This document shows, piece after piece, positions 1 to 5,521 of a stretch of 10,679 nt of DNA. Position 1 is the stretch's first letter. Every line of letters starts with the position of its first letter. The notes under the pieces were generated by a model. It worked only from the letters and a program-made list of their open reading frames with translations, did not search any database and was not told the origin of the DNA. Source of the DNA: Chitinophagaceae bacterium (lineage in GTDB: Bacteria; Bacteroidota; Bacteroidia; Chitinophagales; Chitinophagaceae); the NCBI GenBank assembly GCA_013205585.1, contig JABMML010000275.1, positions 1 to 10,679 of the forward strand. Direction: 5' to 3'. Position numbers and translations under genes: made by a program.

Positions 1-316
1 AAACGTTTAAATGCAATTGTTTGTAAGTAATAATACGGTGATTTTCTTTAGGATCATTGGGCTCCCAAATAATGGCAGGCTTATCTGCATTTTTTACTAA
101 ATGCCTATCGATGCAATTTTCAGTAATATTTAGTTTGCCACCCTTGAACCATTCAACTTTAGGTTCCGTAAAATTCCAGTCCAATACCTTATCCCATTTT
201 TTACGCCAAGTAAAATTTTCTGCAATCTCTCCCCAAAATTTTTCAGGATGGTCGATACTATTTTTATACGCTTCGTGGTAAGCTTCTAAGGTTTTAATTT
301 GATAAGGGTAACTCAT
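1..316 (-). CDS. acs: Acetyl-CoA synthetase, N-terminal part (runs off the window)
   Basis: Read on the minus strand from an ATG at 316-314, this gives 105 codons with no stop before the window edge. The protein starts MSYPYQIKTLEAYHEAY and continues with FWGEIAENFTWRKKWDKVL, EWFKGGKLNITENCIDRHL and KPAIIWEPNDPKENHRIITY. This is the characteristic N-terminal domain of AMP-forming acetate-CoA ligase, including the stretch that leads into the AMP-binding domain. The family is about 630-650 residues long, so roughly five sixths lies outside the window and no catalytic motif can be checked. The enzyme activates acetate to acetyl-CoA through acetyl-AMP in the cytoplasm. It is divergent from the MHS permease at 407 with only 90 bp between start codons, so both may be controlled from the same gap. 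The start is supported by the family N-terminus and a -7-like element 28 bp upstream. Identity is near certain. Confidence 0.95.
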   Translation of the reverse strand, partial: MSYPYQIKTLEAYHEAYKNSIDHPEKFWGEIAENFTWRKKWDKVLDWNFTEPKVEWFKGGKLNITENCIDRHLVKNADKPAIIWEPNDPKENHRIITYKQLHLNV

Positions 317-344
317 GTGCACAGATTGAATAAATAATGATAAC

Positions 345-352
345 CAAATTTA
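345..352 (-). promoter_or_regulatory. Possible -7 promoter element for acs
   Basis: On the minus strand this reads TAAATTTG, a perfect match to the Bacteroidota -7 consensus TAnnTTTG. It ends 28 bp before the acs ATG, which would put transcription start near 340 with a leader of about 25 nt. No TTTG -33 box is found at the usual spacing of about 19-21 bp, so the call rests on one short, AT-rich element. Confidence 0.4.
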
Positions 353-406
353 CATTTTTCAGTTTAAATATTTAACTTGAATACGCACTAGCCAACAAAT
401 AAAAAT

Positions 407-2011
407 ATGCGTCAAGAAACAAAACAAAATAATATCGCTTTTGTGATAGGGGCTTCTTCGGTGGGCACCTTAATTGAGTGGTATGATTTTTATATTTTTG
501 GAATGTTAGCGACCATCATTTCAAAGCAGTTCTTTCCTGCAGATGCAGGCACAGCAGCACTTTTAAGCACTTTGGCCATCTTTGCAGCTGGTTTTATTGT
601 AAGACCTTTTGGAGCCTTGGTCTTTGGAAGACTAGGGGATTTAATTGGAAGGAAGCATACATTTTTACTGACCTTAATCATAATGGGAGGTTCTACTTTT
701 GCCATTGGACTAGTGCCAGGTTACGCTACTATTGGATGGGCGGCGCCTATCTTGGTATTAATTCTACGTTTATTACAAGGTTTGGCATTGGGAGGTGAAT
801 ATGGAGGAGCAGCTACCTATGTGGCGGAACATGCGCCTGCTGGTCAAAGAGGTTTTTGGACAAGTTGGATTCAAACTACGGCTACGCTGGGTTTATTTTT
901 AGCCTTAGGTATTATTATATTAATAAGAACGAATCAAGGGGTGGAGAATTTTAGTGCAGAGTGGGGTGGATGGAGATATCCTTTTTGGATATCCATTTTA
1001 CTAGTAGGCGTTTCTGTATTAATTAGAATGCGCATGAGTGAATCACCCATGTTTACCAAATTAAAATCGGAAGGAAAAACTTCGACGAATCCTTTGAAAG
1101 AAAGTTTTGGAAAAAAGGCCAATTTTAAAATGGTTTTATTGGCATTGTTTGGAGCCGTGATGGGACAAGGTGTTGTTTGGTATACAGGACAATTTTATGC
1201 GCAAAGTTTTATTGAAACAGTTTGTAAAGTGGAGTTTGTGCAATCACGAAATGTAATGCTGATAGCTATATTAATGGCCACACCCTGTTTTGTTTTATTT
1301 GGTTGGTTAAGTGATAAAGTAGGCAGAAAATGGATTATGTTAATAGGTATGCTAGCCGCAGTGCTTACGTATAGGCCTATTTACAAAGAATTTATAAATA
1401 TTACATCTGCAGCGAATAGAATTAAAATAGTAGATACAAGACTTACCAGTACTATGACAAGTTATCCTATTTATGATGCCAAGGATAAAACGAAGGTGTA
1501 TCTTAAGCAGCAAACAGATACGACTTATTATGATGGATCTGTTTTTAAATATTATAGAACAGATACCATTATTTTGAAAGCGCCAAGAGATGAAGCAAGG
1601 CCAATTACTTTAATTAATCCTGATATGATTCAGTATAGTTCGCCTATTCCCCATTTGGTAGTGGAGAAAACCATGGGAAATGCGGCGTATTGGTATATGA
1701 TTTGGTTGGTCTTTATTCAAATTGTATATGTGACCATGGTGTATGGTCCAATTGCCGCTTTCTTAGTTGAAATGTTCCCTACTAAAATTAGGTATACTTC
1801 CATGTCGCTTCCTTATCATATTGGTAATGGTGTATTTGGAGGCTTGGTACCTTTTTTAGGTACTTTAATTGTAGAGTTTACCAAAACTTCTTCCAATCCT
1901 GCTGGCGATTCTCTTGCAGGCTTATGGTATCCGATTGGTGTAGCTTCTGTATGTTTTATTATTGGCCTTCTTTATTTAACGAATAAAATAGATAAAAATG
2001 TAATGGACTAA
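407..2011 (+). CDS. MHS-family MFS transporter (probable carboxylate or small-metabolite:H+ symporter)
   Basis: This is a 534-residue inner-membrane permease with about 12 predicted helices. N-terminal EWYDFYIFG (24-32), the first MFS loop motif GRLGDLIGRK (74-83), RLLQGLALGGEYGG (121-134) and a second GWLSDKVGRK motif (299-308) place it in the metabolite:H+ symporter (MHS, ProP/ShiA/KgtP-like) branch of the major facilitator superfamily. Residues about 330-424 form a long hydrophilic insert between predicted helices 9 and 10, on the periplasmic side by the family topology. Similar inserts are known in a longer (about 550-residue) MHS subfamily. The substrate cannot be read from sequence. Divergence from acs suggests acetate or another short carboxylate, but that is inference. 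The following small membrane protein begins 35 bp downstream on the same strand and is probably cotranscribed. The start ATG follows an A-rich stretch with no Shine-Dalgarno motif, as is usual in this phylum. Confidence 0.9.
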   Translation: MRQETKQNNIAFVIGASSVGTLIEWYDFYIFGMLATIISKQFFPADAGTAALLSTLAIFAAGFIVRPFGALVFGRLGDLIGRKHTFLLTLIIMGGSTFAIGLVPGYATIGWAAPILVLILRLLQGLALGGEYGGAATYVAEHAPAGQRGFWTSWIQTTATLGLFLALGIIILIRTNQGVENFSAEWGGWRYPFWISILLVGVSVLIRMRMSESPMFTKLKSEGKTSTNPLKESFGKKANFKMVLLALFGAVMGQGVVWYTGQFYAQSFIETVCKVEFVQSRNVMLIAILMATPCFVLFGWLSDKVGRKWIMLIGMLAAVLTYRPIYKEFINITSAANRIKIVDTRLTSTMTSYPIYDAKDKTKVYLKQQTDTTYYDGSVFKYYRTDTIILKAPRDEARPITLINPDMIQYSSPIPHLVVEKTMGNAAYWYMIWLVFIQIVYVTMVYGPIAAFLVEMFPTKIRYTSMSLPYHIGNGVFGGLVPFLGTLIVEFTKTSSNPAGDSLAGLWYPIGVASVCFIIGLLYLTNKIDKNVMD

Positions 2012-2046
2012 GGCATTAAGTCTTTCATTACAATAAAAATAATTAT

Positions 2047-2298
2047 ATGAATACGATTAAAAAATTATTAGGATATGTATGGATGCTGATAGCACCTTGT
2101 ATTATTTTATTTTTAGTATATGAAGCTTATGATAAAATTTCTAAAGCCCCTGCTGTTACACAGTCGAATGTTATTTTACAGTGGGTTATTATATTATTAG
2201 TTTTTACACCTATCTGCGTAGGCTTTTTTATATTCGGTAGCTACGCTAGCAAAGGAGAATACGATCATTTGCCTGCAGCATCTTCTGAAATAGATTAA
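2047..2298 (+). CDS. Small two-helix membrane protein, partner of the MHS permease (possibly DUF6814-like)
   Basis: This 83-residue protein has two hydrophobic segments, about residues 6-28 (LLGYVWMLIAPCIILFLVYE) and 43-67 (ILQWVIILLVFTPICVGFF). A short polar loop with Lys and Asp joins them, and the tail is acidic (residues about 70-83). No signal peptidase site is evident, so it is most likely an integral inner-membrane protein with both ends on the same side. It starts 35 bp after the MHS permease on the same strand, which fits one transcript. From memory, small proteins of this size and layout next to MFS permeases in Bacteroidota are classed as DUF6814, but I cannot confirm the family here. 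Function is unknown. A role as accessory subunit or stabiliser of the permease is inferred only from position. The start codon lies in an A-rich context identical to that of enolase. Confidence 0.8.
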   Translation: MNTIKKLLGYVWMLIAPCIILFLVYEAYDKISKAPAVTQSNVILQWVIILLVFTPICVGFFIFGSYASKGEYDHLPAASSEID

Positions 2299-2332
2299 TG
2301 GTAAAATCATTTTATATAAGTAGTTTTGATCT

Positions 2333-3037
2333 ATGTCATTAGTAGTAAATACCCTTTGCAAAAATTACGGCCATCAAGTTGCGGTGAACGAGGTTTCCTT
2401 TGAATTGAAGCCTGGAGAAATTGTTGGTTTTTTAGGGCCCAATGGCGCCGGAAAATCTACTACTTTAAAAATGCTCGCTGGTTTTTTAGAAACAGATAAA
2501 GGGTCTATTGTTTTAAATGGTGAGCGTATCCATCAAAATGCAACTGCTGTAAAAAAACAAATTGGTTATTTACCTGAATCAAATGCATTATACCAAGACT
2601 TATATGTGAAAGAATATTTACAGTTTTTAACTGCTGTTCATGCTCTCACAAATGCGTCAGCAGCGATTCAATCGGTAATAGAAAAAACAGGGCTTGGTCA
2701 AATGCAAAATAAAAAAATTGCAGCCTTGTCAAAAGGATATAAACAAAGACTAGGCATTGCAGCTGCCATTATACATCAGCCAACACTAATTTTATTAGAT
2801 GAACCTACGGCTGGTTTAGATCCCAATCAATTAATCGAAATTAGGGCCTTGATTCAGTCGCTAAGCAAGGACACCATGATTTTGTTTTCAACACATATCT
2901 TACAAGAGGTAACGGCCATATGTGATCGAGTGTTAGTATTACACCAAGGAAGGCTAGTGGCAGACGAGCCTACCCGTCAATTATTAGATAAACATGGTGC
3001 CAGTTTAGAAGAAATATTCAAAATGCTTACCCATTAA
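2333..3037 (+). CDS. ABC-2 type transporter ATP-binding protein, GldA-like
   Basis: This 234-residue ABC ATPase is complete by motif: Walker A GPNGAGKST (35-43), signature LSKGYKQRLGIA (132-143), Walker B LILLDEP (152-158), D-loop GLDP (161-164) and H-loop His188 in FSTHIL. The usual Q-loop glutamine is replaced by Glu82 (GYLPES), common in exporters of the ABC-2 / multidrug and GldA group. The stretch GLDPNQLIEIR resembles GldA, the ATPase of the gliding-motility ABC transporter GldAFG. It is shorter than typical GldA (about 300 residues), though it keeps the C-terminal LEEIFKML ending. No permease gene (gldF/gldG or other ABC-2 membrane subunit) lies next to it. Upstream is the small membrane protein, 34 bp away, and downstream is enolase. 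It should act at the cytoplasmic face of an inner-membrane exporter. ABC ATPase is certain, but assignment to gliding is not supported by context. Confidence 0.92.
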   Translation: MSLVVNTLCKNYGHQVAVNEVSFELKPGEIVGFLGPNGAGKSTTLKMLAGFLETDKGSIVLNGERIHQNATAVKKQIGYLPESNALYQDLYVKEYLQFLTAVHALTNASAAIQSVIEKTGLGQMQNKKIAALSKGYKQRLGIAAAIIHQPTLILLDEPTAGLDPNQLIEIRALIQSLSKDTMILFSTHILQEVTAICDRVLVLHQGRLVADEPTRQLLDKHGASLEEIFKMLTH

Positions 3038-3068
3038 AAAAAAGGGTGTAAATTGCAGTCTCCTTTTT
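3036..3068 (+). terminator. Weak hairpin between the ABC ATPase and enolase
   Basis: AAAAAGGG (3039-3046) can pair with TCCTTTTT (3061-3068), seven Watson-Crick pairs and one G-T, across a 14-nt loop. It sits directly behind the ATPase stop codon, whose bases overlap the A-run. The stem has only two G-C pairs and the T-run is itself the 3' arm, so it may be a leaky terminator or chance. Confidence 0.3.
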
Positions 3069-3102
3069 GAAATAATTCGTTTGATCGTAAAAAAATAATT
3101 AT

Positions 3103-4398
3103 ATGAGTTACATTATTGAAGTTCGTGCAAGACAAATTTTAGACAGTCGTGGAAATCCTACAGTAGAAGTAGATGTATTAACGGATGAAGGCGCACTTGG
3201 CCGTGCTGCAGTGCCAAGTGGTGCAAGTACTGGTATTCATGAAGCAGTAGAGTTAAGAGACAATGACAAGAAAAAATATCTAGGCAAGGGTGTACTAAAG
3301 GCTGTTAAAAATGTAAACGATTTAATTGCAAAATCTATTAAAGGATTTGACATTACAGCACAAGCTGAGATTGATCAAATTATGATTGACTTAGACGGCA
3401 CAGCTAATAAAAGTAAATTAGGTGCGAACGCAATACTAGCTGTAAGCATGGCGGTTGCCAAAGCAGCTGCAGAAGAAGCGAACCTTCCTTTATACAGATA
3501 TATTGGTGGTACCAATGCAAGAACAGTTCCAATGCCCATGATGAATATTTTAAATGGGGGAGCACACGCCGATAATAAAATTGATTTTCAAGAGTTCATG
3601 ATTATGCCAGTGGGGGCACCTAGCTTTAGCGAAGGACTTCGTTGGGGTGTAGAAATCTTCCATCAATTAAAAAGTACTTTAAAGAAAAAAGGGTATAGCA
3701 CCAACGTAGGAGATGAAGGCGGATTTGCACCAAATATTCAAAGCAATGAAGAAGCCATTGAAACAGTACTTGAGTCAATTCAAGCGGCTGGTTATAAAAC
3801 AGGAAGCCAAATAGCAATTGCGATGGATGCAGCGAATAGTGAACTTTGGAATGCGAAGAAGAAAAAATATGTTTTCCATAAAAGTTCTGGTAAAGAAATG
3901 AGCAGCGACCAATTAGTAAAGTATTGGGAAAGCTGGGTGAAGAAATATCCTATTGTTTCTATTGAAGATGGGATGGCTGAAGACGATTGGGCAGGTTGGA
4001 AAAATTTAACTGAAACCATTGGCGATAAATGCCAATTAGTAGGGGACGATTTATTTGTAACCAATGTAACAAGAATTCAAACAGGTATTGATAAGAAAAT
4101 TGCCAATGGCTTACTTGTGAAAGTTAACCAAATTGGTACTTTAACTGAAACTATCAATGCAGTAAGTTTAGCACAACACAATGGCTACAATACCATTATG
4201 TCACATAGAAGTGGTGAAACAGAAGACACTACTATTGCCGATTTAGCCGTGGCTTTAAATTGCGGTCAAATTAAGACTGGTTCTGCTTCTCGTACCGACC
4301 GTATGGCCAAGTACAACCAATTAATTCGTATTGAAGAGCAATTAGGTGAAACAGGCGTTTTCCCTACTAAAGGCAAGTTAAAGTTTGGTAACAAATAA
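3103..4398 (+). CDS. eno: Enolase (phosphopyruvate hydratase)
   Basis: This is a full-length 431-residue enolase converting 2-phosphoglycerate to phosphoenolpyruvate in glycolysis and gluconeogenesis. Recognisable elements are the mobile active-site loop [15 protein letters not shown], Glu164 in QEFM, Glu205 in GDEGGFAPN, and the magnesium ligands Asp242 (AMDAANSE), Glu288 ([11 protein letters not shown]) and the GDDLFVTN aspartate (Asp315). Catalytic Lys340 lies in [13 protein letters not shown], followed by [10 protein letters not shown] (367-376) and Lys391 in [11 protein letters not shown]. All expected catalytic and metal residues are present and the length matches the family. The start codon sits in the A-rich context AAAAATAATTATATGA without a Shine-Dalgarno motif. 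A strong intrinsic terminator follows within 25 bp, so this transcript probably ends here and the FtsB-like gene downstream has its own promoter. Confidence 0.99.
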   Translation: MSYIIEVRARQILDSRGNPTVEVDVLTDEGALGRAAVPSGASTGIHEAVELRDNDKKKYLGKGVLKAVKNVNDLIAKSIKGFDITAQAEIDQIMIDLDGTANKSKLGANAILAVSMAVAKAAAEEANLPLYRYIGGTNARTVPMPMMNILNGGAHADNKIDFQEFMIMPVGAPSFSEGLRWGVEIFHQLKSTLKKKGYSTNVGDEGGFAPNIQSNEEAIETVLESIQAAGYKTGSQIAIAMDAANSELWNAKKKKYVFHKSSGKEMSSDQLVKYWESWVKKYPIVSIEDGMAEDDWAGWKNLTETIGDKCQLVGDDLFVTNVTRIQTGIDKKIANGLLVKVNQIGTLTETINAVSLAQHNGYNTIMSHRSGETEDTTIADLAVALNCGQIKTGSASRTDRMAKYNQLIRIEEQLGETGVFPTKGKLKFGNK

Positions 4399-4421
4399 AA
4401 ATACTAGTTTTAAAAATAAGT

Positions 4422-4450
4422 AGAGGAGCTCCTAGGGGCTCCTTTTTTTT
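4422..4450 (+). terminator. Intrinsic terminator of enolase
   Basis: AGGAGC (4424-4429) and GCTCCT (4438-4443) form a perfect 6-bp GC-rich stem around an 8-nt loop, and further A-T/G-T pairs can extend it. A run of eight T residues (4443-4450) follows. This is a textbook Rho-independent terminator placed 24-52 bp after the enolase stop codon. Confidence 0.9.
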
Positions 4451-4479
4451 GTCATATCATGAGAACTATCTTAATTTTA
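4448..4479 (+). promoter_or_regulatory. Possible promoter for the ftsB-like/nth pair
   Basis: TTTG at 4448-4451 (the last bases of the terminator T-run plus one G) and TAATTTTA at 4472-4479 match the Bacteroidota -33 TTTG and -7 TAnnTTTG boxes, with one mismatch in the latter and a 20-bp spacer. Transcription would start near 4485, about 10 nt before the ATG at 4495. If real, it rules out the in-frame ATG at 4459, which lies between the two boxes. Confidence 0.4.
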
Positions 4480-4494
4480 CGCCAAGTCTCCAAT

Positions 4495-4809
4495 ATGAAA
4501 TTCATTAAAAAAATACTCCCCTTTGTAGCCAATCGATACTTTGTTGTAAGTATTGGATTTGTGGTATGGATGTTATTTTTTGATCAAAGAGATTTTTTTC
4601 AACAAAGAGAAAGAGCAGCAGAACTTAAAAAAGTGGAAGATGCTAAAAAATATTATCAAAAAGAAATAGAGTACACGCAAAAGCAATTGAATAATATTCA
4701 AAATAATAAAGCGGCTATTGAAAAATATGCACGTGAAAGATATTTACTACGCAGAGAAGGAGAGGAACTGTATTTATTTGAAGATACAATCCATACTAGC
4801 ACCAAATAA
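4495..4809 (+). CDS. Septum formation initiator (FtsB/DivIC family)
   Basis: With the start at 4495 this is a 104-residue bitopic membrane protein. A short N-terminal cytoplasmic stretch (MKFIKKILPFVANRYF) precedes one transmembrane helix at about residues 15-31 (VVSIGFVVWMLFFDQ). A charged region rich in Lys, Glu and Gln follows (about 32-80), which should form a coiled coil, and then the family-type ending YARERYLLRREGEELYLFED. FtsB/DivIC proteins bind FtsL and FtsQ/DivIB in the periplasm and help activate septal peptidoglycan synthesis. An in-frame ATG at 4459 would add 12 residues, but it lies 9 bp behind the enolase terminator and inside the likely promoter, and the MKFIKK start fits Bacteroidota homologues better. 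Its stop overlaps the nth start by one base (TAATG), so the two are translationally linked. Enolase followed by ftsB also occurs in gammaproteobacteria such as Pseudomonas. Confidence 0.88.
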   Translation: MKFIKKILPFVANRYFVVSIGFVVWMLFFDQRDFFQQRERAAELKKVEDAKKYYQKEIEYTQKQLNNIQNNKAAIEKYARERYLLRREGEELYLFEDTIHTSTK

Positions 4810-5456
4810 TGACAAAAAAAGAACGCTATGAATTAGTACTTACTTATTTTCAAGAGCAAGTACCCATTGCTGAAACGGAGCTACTGTATGAAAATCCCTT
4901 TCAATTATTAGTAGCCGTTATTTTATCGGCACAGTGCACCGACAAGCGTGTCAATTTAACCACGCCTGCTATTTTTAAACAATTTCCTACCCCTCAAAAA
5001 ATGGCCAAGGCTAGTTTTGAGCAAATGTTTGCACTTATAAAAAGCATTTCTTATCCTAATAACAAGGCCAAGCATTTAATTGGCATGAGTCAATTATTAG
5101 TAGACAATTTTAATGCAGAAGTGCCTTTGACAGTGGATGCGTTAATTACACTTCCAGGTGTGGGACGCAAGACAGCCAATGTAATTACCTCTGTGGTAGA
5201 CAAACAACCCAATATGGCTGTAGATACCCATGTGTTTAGAGTTAGTAGAAGATTGGGCTTGGTGCCCATGACGGCTACTACGCCCTTGGCCGTGGAGAAG
5301 GCATTAATAAAACATATTCCTACAGCACTTGTGCATACAGCACATCATTGGTTAATACTGCATGGCAGGTATACTTGTTTGGCAAGAAGCCCTAAATGTG
5401 ATACTTGTGGCTTACTTACTTTTTGCAAGGAAGGGGCAAAAAAAAGCGCCTCTTAA
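4809..5456 (+). CDS. nth: Endonuclease III (DNA glycosylase / AP lyase)
   Basis: This 215-residue base-excision repair enzyme removes oxidised pyrimidines and cleaves the abasic site. The helix-hairpin-helix motif is LPGVGRKTANV (115-125) with catalytic Lys121, and the catalytic aspartate is Asp139 in AVDTHVFRVSRRLG. The C-terminal [4Fe-4S] cluster ligands are Cys190, Cys197, Cys200 and Cys206 with the exact C-X6-C-X2-C-X5-C spacing of the family. Length matches E. coli Nth (211 residues). The ATG shares one base with the stop of the FtsB-like gene, so it probably relies on translational coupling and the same promoter. The last codons and the stop lie inside a hairpin that serves as terminator. 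All key residues are intact. Confidence 0.98.
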   Translation: MTKKERYELVLTYFQEQVPIAETELLYENPFQLLVAVILSAQCTDKRVNLTTPAIFKQFPTPQKMAKASFEQMFALIKSISYPNNKAKHLIGMSQLLVDNFNAEVPLTVDALITLPGVGRKTANVITSVVDKQPNMAVDTHVFRVSRRLGLVPMTATTPLAVEKALIKHIPTALVHTAHHWLILHGRYTCLARSPKCDTCGLLTFCKEGAKKSAS

Positions 5457-5470
5457 ATTAGAGACGCTTT
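5438..5470. terminator. Bidirectional terminator between nth and korA
   Basis: AAAGCG (5443-5448) and CTCT (5450-5453) pair with AGAG (5460-5463) and CGCTTT (5465-5470), giving ten base pairs with one C-A mismatch and a 6-nt loop. The nth stop codon TAA (5454-5456) is in the loop. Read on the minus strand, the stem is followed by eight T residues (complement of 5438-5445), which makes it a good terminator for korA. On the plus strand the tail TTTATTATAA is weaker but usable for nth. Confidence 0.8.
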
Positions 5471-5521
5471 ATTATAAGTTAAGATAAGTTAAGGCTGAAT
5501 ATTTTTTCAGCTATTAATACA

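Noticed and set aside
57..281. Open frame of 74 codons on the plus strand at the left edge
   Set aside because: It lies opposite the acs coding region, whose minus-strand translation is an unmistakable acetyl-CoA synthetase N-terminus.
2321..2328. Perfect -7 consensus TAGTTTTG just before the ABC ATPase gene
   Set aside because: It ends 4 bp before the ATG, so transcription would begin inside the start codon, and no -33 box is present. The next Met is residue 47, beyond Walker A. Most likely chance in AT-rich sequence.
3076..3083. TTCGTTTG, one mismatch from the -7 consensus, upstream of enolase
   Set aside because: The only nearby TTTG (3066-3069) is 6 bp upstream, far too close for a -33 box.
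3626..4064. Two open frames on the minus strand inside enolase
   Set aside because: They are antisense to a fully conserved enolase, with no family resemblance or own expression signals.
4459..4494. Upstream in-frame ATG for the FtsB-like gene
   Set aside because: It lies 9 bp behind the enolase terminator and within the likely promoter, and the extra 12 residues do not resemble family N-termini.
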